This document shows, piece by piece, positions 32,795 to 46,637 of a DNA stretch of 64,000 nucleotides. The notes beneath the pieces are model-generated. The model saw only the letters and a list, made by a program, of their open reading frames with translations. It had not been told where the DNA came from and did no database searches. The DNA comes from Crenobacter intestini (GTDB lineage Bacteria > Pseudomonadota > Gammaproteobacteria > Burkholderiales > Chromobacteriaceae). Location of the stretch: positions 62,001 to 126,000 of the forward strand of contig NZ_STGJ01000006.1 of NCBI RefSeq assembly GCF_004919095.1, in the 5' to 3' direction. A program made the translations under genes and the position numbers. Each line of letters opens with the position of its first letter. Positions within the stretch are counted from its first letter, which is position 1.

Positions 32795-34201
32795 TCAGCC
32801 GTCGTTGTCGGCCCAGCCGCTGGCGCCGTGCAAGGCGGCGTTCTCGAATTTGGCGTACTTGCCGACGAAGGCCAGGCGGACGGTGCCGGTCGGGCCGTTA
32901 CGGTGCTTGGCGATGATCGCCTCGGCCAGGCCCTTGTCCGGCGAATCCGGGTTGTAGTACTCGTCGCGGTACATGAAGACGATGATGTCCGCGTCCTGCT
33001 CGATGGCGCCCGATTCGCGCAGGTCCGACATCATCGGCCGCTTGTTCGGGCGCTGCTCGACCGCGCGCGAGAGCTGCGACAGCGCGATGATCGGCACTTC
33101 CAGCTCACGGGCGAGGCCCTTGATGCCGCGCGAGATCTCGCCAAGTTCAGCGGTACGGTTGTCGCTGCGCCCCGAGCCCGACATTAGCTGCAGGTAGTCG
33201 ATCACGATCAGGCCGAGCTTGCCGCCGTGCTGGCGCGCGAGGCGCCTTGAGCGCGCGCGCACTTCCAGCGCGGTCAGCGCCGGCGTCTCGTCGATATACA
33301 TCGGCGCGTCGGACAGCTTGCCGATCGCGAAGGTGAGCTTGCTCCAGTCCTCGTCCTCCAGCTTGCCGGTGCGCAGCACGTGCTGGTCGAGCCGGCCGAC
33401 CGAACCGAGCATACGCATCACCAGCTGGGTGCCGCCCATCTCCATCGAGAACACCGCGACCGGCAGATGGGTCTCGACCGCCACATGCTCGGCGATGTTC
33501 ATCGAGAACGCGGTCTTACCCATGGACGGACGGCCGGCGACGATCACCAGGTCGCCCGGCTGCAGGCCGGACGTCTTGGCGTCCAGGTCGGTAAAGCCGG
33601 TCGGGATGCCGGTCACCTCGTCCGGGTTGTCACGGCTGTACAGCATGTCGATGCGCTCGACGACTTCCTTGAGCAGGCCCGGCATCTCGAGGAAGCCCTT
33701 CTTGCCCTTGGCGGTCGACTCGGCGATCTGGAACACCTTGCCCTCGGCCTCGTCCAGCAGTTGCGACGCGTCGCGCCCCTGCGGGTTGTACGCCGACTCG
33801 ACGATCTCGGTGCCGACCTGCGCCAACTGACGCATCACCGAGCGTTCGCGCACGATCTCGGCGTAGCGGCGGATGTTGGCCGCCGACGGCGTGCTCTGCG
33901 CGAGCTGCGCAAGATAAGCCAGCCCGCCGACGTTACCGAGCTCGCCGTTCTTGTCGAGCTGCTCGGAGACGGTCACCACGTCGGCCGCGCGCGCCAGTTC
34001 CACCAGCTGCGAGATATGGCGGAAGATCATCCGGTGGTCGTGCCGGTAGAAGTCGGCCTCGGACAACACGTCGGCGATCTTGTCGAACGCGCTGTTGTCG
34101 AGCAGCAGGCCGCCCAACACCGACTGTTCGGCTTCGACCGAGTTGGGCGGCGTGCGCACGGCGGCGACGTCGCCGGCGTAGGATTCTTCGTGTTCGTTCA
34201 T
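32795..34201 (-). CDS. dnaB: Replicative DNA helicase DnaB
   Basis: A 468-residue hexameric helicase. The N-terminal domain (about 25-125, PPNSVEAEQSVLGGLL) binds primase and loader, and the RecA-like C-terminal domain carries Walker A GRPSMGKT near residue 217, LIVIDYLQLM (Walker B) and the DLRESGAIEQDAD stretch. It unwinds the lagging-strand template at the fork. The ATG at 34201 is followed by the conserved N-terminus; the frame extends upstream without a start site. It is not beside rplI, as it often is in other bacteria, but downstream of the HI0933-like gene. Confidence 0.97.
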   Translation of the reverse strand: MNEHEESYAGDVAAVRTPPNSVEAEQSVLGGLLLDNSAFDKIADVLSEADFYRHDHRMIFRHISQLVELARAADVVTVSEQLDKNGELGNVGGLAYLAQLAQSTPSAANIRRYAEIVRERSVMRQLAQVGTEIVESAYNPQGRDASQLLDEAEGKVFQIAESTAKGKKGFLEMPGLLKEVVERIDMLYSRDNPDEVTGIPTGFTDLDAKTSGLQPGDLVIVAGRPSMGKTAFSMNIAEHVAVETHLPVAVFSMEMGGTQLVMRMLGSVGRLDQHVLRTGKLEDEDWSKLTFAIGKLSDAPMYIDETPALTALEVRARSRRLARQHGGKLGLIVIDYLQLMSGSGRSDNRTAELGEISRGIKGLARELEVPIIALSQLSRAVEQRPNKRPMMSDLRESGAIEQDADIIVFMYRDEYYNPDSPDKGLAEAIIAKHRNGPTGTVRLAFVGKYAKFENAALHGASGWADNDG

Positions 34202-34251
34202 TGGGCGGGGGGCCGGCTGTCGCCGGCAGGGCGCGGGAGCAAAGCGCGATT

Positions 34252-35427
34252 CTAGCAGTTTTTGCCGGCGACAAAGCCGCTCGACCACGCCCACTGGAAG
34301 TTGTAGCCGCCCAAGTGCCCGGTCACGTCGACCACCTCGCCGATGAAATAGAGCCCTGCCACCTCGCGTGCCGCCATGGTCTTGGACGACAGCGCGCGGG
34401 TCGACACCCCGCCGCGGGTGACCTCGGCCTTGCGGTAGCCCTGCGTGCCATTGGGCAGCACCCGCCAGCGGTGCACGGCGTCGCTAAACTTCTGCACGCG
34501 GCGGCCGGTCACTTCGCTCACCTTCCAGTCCATCTGCTGCTGGGCAAGCCAGGCGTCGGCAAAACGCTTGGGCCAGTACTCGCCCAGCAAGTTGGCCAGG
34601 CGCTGCGCGCTGCCGGCGTTGCCCTCGAGCAGGGCCTCCACGTCGACGCCGGGCAGCAAATCGACCGTCAACGCGTCGCCCGGCTGCCAGTACGAGGAAA
34701 TCTGCAAGATGGCAGGCCCCGACAGGCCCTTGTGGGTGAACAGCAGGTTCTCGCGGAAACTCGCCTTGCCGCACGACACCTCGGCGTCCAGCGACACACC
34801 GGCCAGCGGCGCGAAGCGCTCGGCGTCGTCCGTGTGGAAGGTCAGCGGCACCAGCGCGGGCGCAAGCGGCGTCACCGGCAAACCGAACTGCTCGGCCAGC
34901 CGGTAACCGAAGGGTGTCGCGCCGATCTGCGGGATGGACAGCCCGCCGGTGGCGACCACCAGCGACTCGGCCGCGAAGCTGCCCTCGCTGGTCGCCACCG
35001 TGAAAAACCCGTCCTCGCCGCGCGCCACCTCGCCTACCTCGACGCCCATGCGCCGATCGACGCCGCCTGCGCGGCACTCGGCGTCCAGTAGCGCGATCAC
35101 CTGCTCGCTCGAATCGTCACAAAACAGCTGGCCGAGCTTCTTCTCGTGCCAGGCGACGCCGTGGCGTGCCATCAGCGCAAGAAAGTCCTGCGGCGTGTAC
35201 TGGCTGAGTGCGGAGCGGCAGAAGTGCGGATTGTCCGACAGATAGCAGTCGGCACGCGCGCCGCTGTTGGTGAAGTTGCAGCGCCCGCCGCCGGAGATGC
35301 GGATCTTCTCGGCGAGTTTCACCGCATGGTCAAGCAGCAGCACGCGCCGGCCCCGCGCGCCGGCGGTCGCCGCGCACATCATGCCGGCGGCGCCGGCTCC
35401 GATCACGATCACGTCAAAACGTTGCAT
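34252..35427 (-). CDS. HI0933/YhiN-family flavoprotein
   Basis: A 391-residue FAD-binding protein. The dinucleotide motif VIGAGAAGMMCA is at residues 8-19, the family signature KIRISGGGRCNFTN at about 41-54, and the C-terminal GLYFIGEVVDVTGHLGGYNFQWAWSSG at about 360-386. The family has aminoacetone-oxidase-like activity reported in a few members, but the biological role is uncertain. It precedes dnaB on the same strand with a 50-base gap and is divergent from sodB. Confidence 0.9.
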   Translation of the reverse strand: MQRFDVIVIGAGAAGMMCAATAGARGRRVLLLDHAVKLAEKIRISGGGRCNFTNSGARADCYLSDNPHFCRSALSQYTPQDFLALMARHGVAWHEKKLGQLFCDDSSEQVIALLDAECRAGGVDRRMGVEVGEVARGEDGFFTVATSEGSFAAESLVVATGGLSIPQIGATPFGYRLAEQFGLPVTPLAPALVPLTFHTDDAERFAPLAGVSLDAEVSCGKASFRENLLFTHKGLSGPAILQISSYWQPGDALTVDLLPGVDVEALLEGNAGSAQRLANLLGEYWPKRFADAWLAQQQMDWKVSEVTGRRVQKFSDAVHRWRVLPNGTQGYRKAEVTRGGVSTRALSSKTMAAREVAGLYFIGEVVDVTGHLGGYNFQWAWSSGFVAGKNC

Positions 35428-35532
35428 TGTTTACCCTAGTTGTAAGGTCAACCATTGGCCGCGCACTGGCAATTCCAGTAAACTTGGCTGGCAAGCAGAA
35501 TTATGCAAAAACCTTTGCCCCAGGAGACCCGC

Positions 35533-36111
35533 ATGGAACACAAACTGCCCGAACTGCCGTACGCCCTCGACGCGCTGGCGCCGACCATCTCCAAGGAAAC
35601 GCTCGAGTACCACTACGGCAAGCACCACCAGACCTACATCACCAACCTGAACAACCTGATCAAGGGTACCGAGTTCGAGAACGCCTCGCTCGAAGAGATC
35701 GTCAAGAAGTCTTCCGGCGGCGTCTTCAACAACGCGGCGCAGGTGTGGAACCACACCTTCTACTGGTTCGGCCTGACCCCGAACGGCAAGGGTGCACCGG
35801 AAGGCGCGCTCGCCGACGCGATCAACGCCAAGTGGGGCTCGTTCGACGAGTTCAAGAAGGCGTTCAACGCGGTCGCTGCCGGCACCTTCGGCTCCGGCTG
35901 GGCTTGGCTGGTGAAGAATGCCGACGGTTCGCTCGACCTGATGTCGACCAGCAACGCGGCCACCCCGCTGACCACCGACAAGAAGGCGCTGCTCACTTGC
36001 GACGTATGGGAGCACGCCTACTACATCGACTACCGCAACAGCCGCCCGAACTACCTCGAGGGCTTCTGGAAGCTGGTGAACTGGGACTTCGTCGCGGCGA
36101 ACTTCGCCTGA
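35533..36111 (+). CDS. sodB: Superoxide dismutase [Fe]
   Basis: A 192-residue Fe/Mn-type superoxide dismutase. Metal ligands are visible in [11 protein letters not shown] (first histidine), VWNHTFYW (second), and [13 protein letters not shown] (aspartate and third histidine). The [10 protein letters not shown] stretch and AATPL favour iron over manganese. The enzyme is cytoplasmic. The ATG at 35533 follows AGGAG; an in-frame ATG ten codons earlier has no ribosome-binding site. Confidence 0.95.
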   Translation: MEHKLPELPYALDALAPTISKETLEYHYGKHHQTYITNLNNLIKGTEFENASLEEIVKKSSGGVFNNAAQVWNHTFYWFGLTPNGKGAPEGALADAINAKWGSFDEFKKAFNAVAAGTFGSGWAWLVKNADGSLDLMSTSNAATPLTTDKKALLTCDVWEHAYYIDYRNSRPNYLEGFWKLVNWDFVAANFA

Positions 36112-36128
36112 TCGGCCAGCCCCAGCAC

Positions 36129-36157
36129 AAAGCGGCGCCTGACGGCGCCGCTTTTTT
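36129..36157. terminator. Bidirectional terminator between sodB and ppiD
   Basis: An 11-bp stem AAAGCGGCGCC/GGCGCCGCTTT with a 4-base loop and T runs on both strands between convergent genes. Confidence 0.88.
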
Positions 36158-36199
36158 CATGTCCGCGCGACACCCCTGACGGCGCGCCGCGCATGCCGA

Positions 36200-38026
36200 T
36201 TACTCGGTCGGCTGCTGGCTGAGCATCACCGGATACTTCTGGCGCAGCCCCTGCAGGTAGCCGGAGACCAGCGCGTTGGAAGACAGCTCGCTGACCACCG
36301 CCGAGAGCTGCGCGACTTCCTGCGGGCTCGCAGCCGCGGCCGGCTCGACCTTGTCGACGCGATAGAGCACGTAGTCGCCGCCCTCGCGCTCGAGGCCGGC
36401 GTAAGCCGGCAGCGTCTTGGCCGGCGCGGCGAAGATCGCGCGCACGTCGGCCATCGGCAGGCCCTGCGGCGACTTGCGCGACACCGGCACCATCTGCCCC
36501 CACGCCGCGGCGACGTCGCCCTTGCCGGCCTTAAGCTCGGCGAGCAGGGCCTCGCCCTTGGCACGGGCCAGCTTGACCGCTTCCTTCTGCGCAAGTTCGG
36601 CACGGATCGCGTCGCTCACCTCGGACAGCGGCTGCGCCGCGGCCGGCTTGTGCGCGTTCACGCGCACCACCACCAGCGTGTTGTCGCCGACGTCGACAGG
36701 CTCGCTGTTGTGCTTGCCCTTGAGTACGTCGTCGCTGAACGCGGCCTCCAGCAACTTCGGGTTGGCCAACACGCCCTGCCCCGGCGCCTCGCGCGACACC
36801 CAGCCGGACTGCTCGATGGTAAGGCCCAAAGCCTTGCTCGCCGGCTCGAGCGAGCCGCCTTGCTGGTACGCAAGTTCGCCCAGCTTGTCCGCCTCGGCGC
36901 GGAACGCGGCGGTCGACTGCTGGCGTGCCAGTTGCGCCTCGATCTGTGGCCTCAGCGCGTCGAACGACGGCGCCTTCACGTCCTCCAGCTTGAGGATGTG
37001 GTAGCCAAACTGGGTTTCAACCAGCGTGCTGATCTGCCCCTTGTCCAGCGCGAACGCGGCGTCCTCGAAGGGTTTGACCATCGCGCCGCGGCCGAAGTAG
37101 CCGAGGTCGCCGCCGTTGGCTGCGGAGCCCGGGTCCTGCGAGCGCGCCTTGGCAAGCTCGGCGAAACGCGCCGGGTTGGCCTGGATTTCCTTGAGCAGGG
37201 CTTCGGCTTGCGCCTTCACCTTGGCTTTCGCGTCGGCACCGGCGGCCGAGTCGACCGTCAGCAGGATATGCGCGACACGGCGCTCCTCGCCGCCGAGTTC
37301 GGCCTTGTGCGCCTCGTAGTACTTGCGCACGGCCGCCTCGTCGACCTTCTGCTTGCCGGCCATCGCCTGCTGCGAGAGGACGATGTAGTCGAGCTTGACC
37401 TGTTCCGGCGTACGGAAGCGTGCCTTGTTCGCCTCGTAGAAGGCCTTGATCGCCGCGTCGCTGACCTTGACCTCGGCAAGGAAGGCCTGCGGGCGGATCA
37501 CCAGCGCCTGCACGTCGCGGGTTTCGCCAAGCAGCGCCGCCATGCGCTGGGCGACCGTCTTGGCGACGAAGTGGCTGCCGGTGTACGGCAACAGCTGGCT
37601 TTGCAGCATCACGTCCTGGCGCACCTGCGCCTCGAACCCTTCGGGGCTCATGTAGCGGTTGGCCAGGAATTCCTTGTAGCGCTCCGGGCTGAACTTGCCG
37701 TCCTGCTGGAACGCCGGGATGGACGCGATCACGCGGCGCAGTTCGGCGCCGCCCACCGCGAGGTCAGCCGCCTCGGCGTCGGCCAGCACCAGGTTCTGGC
37801 GGATCAGCGACTCGAGCGCCGCCTGGCGGGTCGCCGCGTTGGCGTTCTGCCCCTCAAGCACGCGGTCCAGATCGGCCTTGACGACCTTGCGCTCGCCGAC
37901 CTTGGCAAGGTAGGGGTCGTCGGTCACAGTGGAGTAGCTGCCTACGCCGAAACCGACAAAGGTCAGCGCGACGGCACCGAGGATGATCTTGATGGCGAAC
38001 TTGTTGTTGTGGACGAAATCGAACAT
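36200..38026 (-). CDS. ppiD: Periplasmic folding chaperone PpiD (SurA_N and parvulin domains)
   Basis: A 608-residue inner-membrane-anchored chaperone. A short cytoplasmic N-terminus and one membrane helix (about residues 12-33) are followed by a SurA-like chaperone region (about 35-230), a parvulin domain (about 265-360, with [22 protein letters not shown] and FGYHILKLE), and a second PpiC-like region. PpiD sits at the SecYEG exit and helps outer-membrane proteins fold. The ATG at 38026 opens the conserved MFDFVHNNK. It lies only 57 bases downstream of the tRNA-Asp gene, with that tRNA's terminator in between. Confidence 0.93.
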   Translation of the reverse strand: MFDFVHNNKFAIKIILGAVALTFVGFGVGSYSTVTDDPYLAKVGERKVVKADLDRVLEGQNANAATRQAALESLIRQNLVLADAEAADLAVGGAELRRVIASIPAFQQDGKFSPERYKEFLANRYMSPEGFEAQVRQDVMLQSQLLPYTGSHFVAKTVAQRMAALLGETRDVQALVIRPQAFLAEVKVSDAAIKAFYEANKARFRTPEQVKLDYIVLSQQAMAGKQKVDEAAVRKYYEAHKAELGGEERRVAHILLTVDSAAGADAKAKVKAQAEALLKEIQANPARFAELAKARSQDPGSAANGGDLGYFGRGAMVKPFEDAAFALDKGQISTLVETQFGYHILKLEDVKAPSFDALRPQIEAQLARQQSTAAFRAEADKLGELAYQQGGSLEPASKALGLTIEQSGWVSREAPGQGVLANPKLLEAAFSDDVLKGKHNSEPVDVGDNTLVVVRVNAHKPAAAQPLSEVSDAIRAELAQKEAVKLARAKGEALLAELKAGKGDVAAAWGQMVPVSRKSPQGLPMADVRAIFAAPAKTLPAYAGLEREGGDYVLYRVDKVEPAAAASPQEVAQLSAVVSELSSNALVSGYLQGLRQKYPVMLSQQPTE

Positions 38027-38040
38027 TTTTATGGGCTTGC

Positions 38041-38077
38041 GCGAAAAGAAAAAGGTGAACGGAGGCCCGTTCACCTT
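38041..38077 (-). terminator. Terminator between tRNA-Asp and ppiD
   Basis: An 11-bp stem AAGGTGAACGG/CCGTTCACCTT followed on the minus strand by TTTTTCTTTTC, ending about 15 bases before the ppiD start codon. Confidence 0.85.
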
Positions 38078-38083
38078 GCATTC

Positions 38084-38160
38084 TGGCGGAGCGGACGGGG
38101 CTCGAACCCGCGACCCCCGGCGTGACAGGCCGGTATTCTGACCAACTGAACTACCGCTCC
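38084..38160 (-). tRNA. tRNA-Asp (anticodon GTC)
   Basis: A 77-base tRNA with acceptor stem GGAGCGG/CCGCTCC, discriminator G, encoded CCA, D-arm containing AGTTCAGTTGGT, anticodon loop CTGTCAC (anticodon GTC) and T-arm with GGTTCGAGCC. All stems pair. It lies between hupB and ppiD. Confidence 0.97.
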
Positions 38161-38190
38161 GAGATGGGCAGGTAAATGCTCACCTGCGAC

Positions 38191-38210
38191 GGTGCCGGCA
38201 AGCCGGCACC
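38191..38210 (-). repeat. Hairpin downstream of hupB
   Basis: GGTGCCGGC and GCCGGCACC form a perfect 9-bp stem 8 bases after the hupB stop, without a T run. A second small stem (38168-38187) follows. It could protect the hupB message or separate it from the tRNA. Confidence 0.5.
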
Positions 38211-38218
38211 GGAGCGAC

Positions 38219-38488
38219 TTACAGCGCGTCCTTCAGCGCCTTGCCGGCGCGGAACTTGGGCGCACGGGCAGCGGGGATGGTGATCGACTCGCCGGTCTTC
38301 GGGTTACGGCCGGTACGCTCGGCGCGCTCGCCGACGTAGAAGGTGCCGAAGCCCACCAGCGTGACGTCGCCGCCGTTTTTCAGGGTCTCGGTCACGGCGG
38401 CGATCATGCCGTCCAGCGCCTTGCCGGCAGCAGCCTTGGAAATGTCGGCGTTGGCAGCGATCGCGTCGATCAGTTCAGACTTGTTCAC
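38219..38488 (-). CDS. hupB: DNA-binding protein HU-beta
   Basis: An 89-residue histone-like protein. The N-terminus [25 protein letters not shown], the [22 protein letters not shown] arm and the C-terminal [13 protein letters not shown] are diagnostic. HU bends and compacts DNA. It has its own consensus promoter downstream of lon, so it is expressed at a higher level than the protease genes. Confidence 0.97.
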   Translation of the reverse strand: MNKSELIDAIAANADISKAAAGKALDGMIAAVTETLKNGGDVTLVGFGTFYVGERAERTGRNPKTGESITIPAARAPKFRAGKALKDAL

Positions 38489-38553
38489 GTAAGTCCCCTT
38501 TCTTCATTCTGTCGGTCAGAGTCTAGATTGTGCGGAATTTGAAACCGCGAGTG

Positions 38554-38582
38554 TTATAACAAGGCTGAAATCCTTGTGTCAA
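38554..38582 (-). promoter_or_regulatory. Sigma-70 promoter of hupB
   Basis: On the minus strand a perfect -35 TTGACA (38582-38577), 17-base spacer and -10 TTATAA (38559-38554), about 65 bases before the hupB start codon. Confidence 0.85.
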
Positions 38583-38665
38583 GCGGCTTCCAGCCTTGCC
38601 GGAGCCGGCTGCAAGACAGCCGGGGCCCCCCTTTTTTAGCAGGCGCGGCCCGTGGGCCGCCCCCC

Positions 38666-41080
<2,415 letters not shown>

Positions 41081-41120
41081 GATGTATGACCATTTCCGAA
41101 ATGGATTTCAATAAGCTTTC

Positions 41121-41148
41121 AGATGGGGAAGCGCCGACGCATTTCAAG
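41121..41148 (-). promoter_or_regulatory. Sigma-32 (RpoH) heat-shock promoter of lon
   Basis: On the minus strand CTTGAAA (41148-41142), a 13-base spacer and CCCCATCT (41128-41121) match the sigma-32 consensus CTTGAAA-N13..15-CCCCATNT completely. The lon start codon is about 40 bases downstream. Confidence 0.92.
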
Positions 41149-41163
41149 CGACCCCCAACGAAC

Positions 41164-41188
41164 AAAAAACCGCCCCGAGGGGCGGTTT
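41164..41188 (-). terminator. Terminator of the tig-clpP-clpX operon
   Basis: A 10-bp stem AAACCGCCCC/GGGGCGGTTT followed on the minus strand by six T residues, 20 bases after the clpX stop and upstream of the lon heat-shock promoter. Confidence 0.88.
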
Positions 41189-41207
41189 CCGGACGGGGGC
41201 ATCACCG

Positions 41208-42482
<1,275 letters not shown>

Positions 42483-42498
42483 GCATCAATCCGTCAGC

Positions 42499-43122
42499 TT
42501 AGGCCGTCACGTCCCGGCGGGAGGACAGCACCTTGTCGATCAGTCCGTAGGCTTGCGCCTCGTCTGCCGACATGAAATTGTCGCGCTCGGTGTCGCGCTC
42601 GACCTGCTCGATGGTCTTGCCGGTATGCAAGGCCATCAGTTCGTTCATGCGCGCCTTGATCTTCAAGAGCTCGCGCGCATGGATCTCGATATCGGTCGCC
42701 TGGCCAGACAGGCCGCCGATCAGCGGCTGGTGGATCATGACCCGGCTGTTGGTCAGCGCAAAGCGCTTGTCCTTGGCGCCTGCGGACAGCAGGAACGCGC
42801 CCATGCTGGCCGCCTGGCCGATACACAGGGTGGAAACGTCGGGCTTGATGAAGTTCATCGTGTCGTAGATCGACATGCCCGCCGTGATCGAACCACCCGG
42901 CGAATTGATGTAGAAATAGATGTCCTTGTCGGGGTTTTCCGACTCGAGGAACAACAGCTGCGCGACGACCAGATTGGCCGACTCGTCGGTGACGGGCCCC
43001 ACCAGGAACACGATGCGTTCCTTGAGGAGACGCGAGTAAATATCGTAGGCGCGTTCGCCGCGCCCGCTCTGTTCCACCACCATCGGCACCAGGCCCAGGG
43101 CCTTGGGATCCATCATCGACAT
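42499..43122 (-). CDS. clpP: ATP-dependent Clp protease proteolytic subunit ClpP
   Basis: A 207-residue serine protease forming the tetradecameric barrel. The catalytic serine is in [14 protein letters not shown], the histidine in RVMIHQP, and the aspartate in the [11 protein letters not shown] region. [28 protein letters not shown] at the N-terminus is conserved. It lies 25 bases downstream of tig and 16 upstream of clpX. Confidence 0.98.
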   Translation of the reverse strand: MSMMDPKALGLVPMVVEQSGRGERAYDIYSRLLKERIVFLVGPVTDESANLVVAQLLFLESENPDKDIYFYINSPGGSITAGMSIYDTMNFIKPDVSTLCIGQAASMGAFLLSAGAKDKRFALTNSRVMIHQPLIGGLSGQATDIEIHARELLKIKARMNELMALHTGKTIEQVERDTERDNFMSADEAQAYGLIDKVLSSRRDVTA

Positions 43123-43147
43123 AGTTCGGCCACTCCGGTCATCAATA

Positions 43148-44455
43148 TCAGGCGTTGCTACCCATCAGGGCGTCGAACGCGACATCCTTTTCTACCACTT
43201 TTGCCTGCGACAGCACAAACTCGACGACGTTGTCTTCGAGGACCATCGAGGTCGGACCCTCGAGGCGGTCAGCGCTCTCGTAGTACCACTTCTCGACGTC
43301 TTCCGGCTGCTCGTAGCTCTCGGCGAATTCGCCGATCAGCGCCTTGACCTGCTCGGGCTTGGCTTCCAGCTTGTTCGCCTCGACCACGGCCGACAGGATC
43401 AGGCCCAGCGCGACGCGGCGTTCCGCCTGTGCAGTGAACATTTCCGGCGGGAACGGCAGGTCCTTGACCTTCATGCCGCGCTGTTCCAGGTCACGGCGGG
43501 CCTGGTCCATCAGGCGGCCGATCTCCATCTCGACCAGCGCCTTCGGCAGTTCGATCTTGGTGCTGTCGATCAGCGCCTGCATCACGTTTTCCTTGGTGCG
43601 GGCAGCCAGGCGACGCTTGACTTCGCGCTCGACGTTCTTCTTCACTTCGGCGCGCATCTTCTCGACGTCACCGTCGGCCACGCCCAGCGCCTTGGCGAAC
43701 TCTGCGTCCACTTCCGGCACCAGCGGCTCGGAAACGTTCTTCAGGGTGATCTCGAACACGGCCGTCTTGCCGGCCACTTCCTGGCCGTGGTAGTCAGCCG
43801 GGAAAGCCACTTCGACCGACTTGCCCTCGCCTTCCTTCAGGCCGGTCACGCCGGTCTCGAAGTCGGCCAGCATCTGGCCCTGGCCCAGCACGAACGGGAA
43901 GTTCTCGGACGAACCGCCGGCGAACGGCTCGCCGTCGATGGTGCCCTTGAAGTCGATGATCACGCGATCACCCGCTTGGGCGGCGCGCTCGACGTAGTTG
44001 AAGCGGGTGCGCTGCTTGCGCAGGATATCGATGGTCTTCTCGATTTCCGCGTCGGTCACCGGGGTCACCGGTTTCTCGACTTCGGCGGCGGACAGGTCAC
44101 CGACAGCCACTTCCGGGAACACTTCGAACACGGCCGCGAAGCGGAAGTTTTCCTTGTCTTCCTCGCCGGTTGCCGGCTCGAAACGCGGGTAGCCCGCGAC
44201 GCGCAGTTTCTGCTCGGCGGCGGCACGGTAGAAGCTCTGCTGGACGGTATCCCCGATGATTTCTTCACGGATCTGCGGGCCGTAGTTGGCCTCGACGATC
44301 TTGAGCGGCGCCTTGCCCGGGCGGAAACCCTGGATCTTGGCGGTGCGGGCGACCCGCTTCAGGCGCTCGGCGGCCTTGGCGTCGATTTCTGCCATCGGGA
44401 CGGCAATGCTGAGGCGACGCTCGAGGTTGCTCAACGTTTCCAGCTGAACTTGCAT
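43148..44455 (-). CDS. tig: Trigger factor
   Basis: A 435-residue ribosome-associated chaperone. The ribosome-binding signature GFRPGKAP is near residue 44, an FKBP-type prolyl isomerase domain follows at about 150-245 ([17 protein letters not shown] and [18 protein letters not shown]), and a long helical C-terminal domain completes the family's usual length. AAGGATTCAAC precedes the ATG. It is first in the tig-clpP-clpX operon. Confidence 0.97.
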   Translation of the reverse strand: MQVQLETLSNLERRLSIAVPMAEIDAKAAERLKRVARTAKIQGFRPGKAPLKIVEANYGPQIREEIIGDTVQQSFYRAAAEQKLRVAGYPRFEPATGEEDKENFRFAAVFEVFPEVAVGDLSAAEVEKPVTPVTDAEIEKTIDILRKQRTRFNYVERAAQAGDRVIIDFKGTIDGEPFAGGSSENFPFVLGQGQMLADFETGVTGLKEGEGKSVEVAFPADYHGQEVAGKTAVFEITLKNVSEPLVPEVDAEFAKALGVADGDVEKMRAEVKKNVEREVKRRLAARTKENVMQALIDSTKIELPKALVEMEIGRLMDQARRDLEQRGMKVKDLPFPPEMFTAQAERRVALGLILSAVVEANKLEAKPEQVKALIGEFAESYEQPEDVEKWYYESADRLEGPTSMVLEDNVVEFVLSQAKVVEKDVAFDALMGSNA

Positions 44456-44590
44456 GTTGAATCCTTGAACTTTGTAGGTACAGGTTGGAGTGAACGGGGG
44501 AGCGCGCACCGGACCGCGACAGGCCGGAAGCACCCACGGGCTACCAGCCGAAACGGCCTCGGCCGTCGAACCCGGCCGCAAAAGGTTCGC

Positions 44591-44600
44591 AGTATATCAC
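44591..44600 (-). promoter_or_regulatory. Extended -10 promoter of tig
   Basis: On the minus strand TG-A-TATACT is an extended -10 element, which can work without a strong -35. It would give a leader of about 130 bases before tig. Confidence 0.5.
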
Positions 44601-44687
44601 GCGACGGGCAAGCGTTCATTTGGCGACGCCCGCCGGCTTTTCCAAGGGGTTTGATGCACAAAAGGCGGATGGGTGTCGCGCGCGACC

Positions 44688-45086
44688 TTAAGCGACCTCG
44701 CCGTCGACGTAATACCAGCGGCCATCCTCGCGCACGAAGCTGCTGTCTTCAGCGAGGCGCCCCGCGCGGCCGCCTGCCTTGTAACGAGCGACAAAGCGCA
44801 CCCGCCCGGTGCTGTCAGCTGCCTGCCCGTCGGTGCACGACTCGATGGACAGCCCCACCCACTTGACCGGGTCAGCCGCAAGATCGAGTGAGTCTGGCCG
44901 GGTCGACGGGTGCCAGCTGGCGAGCAGGTAGGCTTCGTCACCGATCGCGTAGGCGGTGTAGCGCGAGCGCATCAGCGCCTCGGCAGTTTCGGCCGCTCGC
45001 TCGCCGGCAAGCCTGGGCGCGCAGCAGACAGACAGAAGCAAGCCGCTACCGCACGGGCAAGCGGCGCTCTTCTCGCGTTTTTTCAT
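44688..45086 (-). CDS. YchJ-family SEC-C motif protein
   Basis: A 132-residue protein with an N-terminal SEC-C zinc motif (CPCGSG then CC, residues 10-22) followed by the YchJ domain (AEALMRSRYTAYAIGDEAYLLASWHPSTRP and WVGLSIESC). The function of this NTF2-like family is not established; the SEC-C zinc motif often mediates contact with nucleic acid or SecB-like partners. It overlaps the lipoprotein gene by four bases. Confidence 0.85.
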   Translation of the reverse strand: MKKREKSAACPCGSGLLLSVCCAPRLAGERAAETAEALMRSRYTAYAIGDEAYLLASWHPSTRPDSLDLAADPVKWVGLSIESCTDGQAADSTGRVRFVARYKAGGRAGRLAEDSSFVREDGRWYYVDGEVA

Positions 45087-45550
45087 TGCAGGGGAGGCAG
45101 TCCGTAGACTTTCATCAGGAAATTGGTGAACGCAGGATTGGCCGGGCGTGCCGACAGCGGCAGCTGCACCCAGCGCCGCTGCCAGCGTTTGAGCGCTTCA
45201 TCCATCCGGCGCTGCGCCTCGGCCTGGCCGATCTGGCCGGTATCCCGCTCGACCGAGATCTGCCGGTAGAGGCGGAAGGTCTCGTCGTCGACCGGATTGC
45301 GCCCGACCCACGCCAGACGCGCGCGACCCAGCTGGTCGGCAGCCTGGGTACGGGTCAGCCGGGCATCCCTGACCTCTTCGGCCAGACGGTTCGCCTCGAA
45401 CAGCAGGCGCTCGCTTGGGTCCGCCGGCAAGGGCGCCGGCTGCGCGGGCTTGGCCGGCACCACCGGCGCCGGCTTGACCGGCTTGAGGCCCAACTGGGCG
45501 CAGCCGGTCAGCACAAATGCAAGGAGCAGGAATATCAGATGTCGTTTCAT
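45083..45550 (-). CDS. Putative lipoprotein
   Basis: A 155-residue protein with a lipoprotein signal (MKRHLIFLLLAFVLTGC, lipobox LTGC at 14-17), then a proline- and alanine-rich linker (KPVKPAPVVPAKPAQPAP) and a helical, arginine- and glutamine-rich domain. I recognise no family; the linker suggests a domain held away from the membrane. GAGGGG precedes the ATG at 45550. It is coupled to the YchJ-family gene by an ATGA overlap. Confidence 0.7.
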   Translation of the reverse strand: MKRHLIFLLLAFVLTGCAQLGLKPVKPAPVVPAKPAQPAPLPADPSERLLFEANRLAEEVRDARLTRTQAADQLGRARLAWVGRNPVDDETFRLYRQISVERDTGQIGQAEAQRRMDEALKRWQRRWVQLPLSARPANPAFTNFLMKVYGLPPLQ

Positions 45551-45589
45551 GCCCCTCATTCTAGCCCTTTTAATCAAGTTGGCACGATG

Positions 45590-46522
<933 letters not shown>

Positions 46523-46637
46523 GGTTGTCTCCTTGTCAGATGGGCTGTCTTGCCGACAACACAATCTTAATCGGAATAAAATCCGGAAACAAAATACCTT
46601 TAAAGAATAAACAAAGCGACAAGCCCGCGCCAACCGC

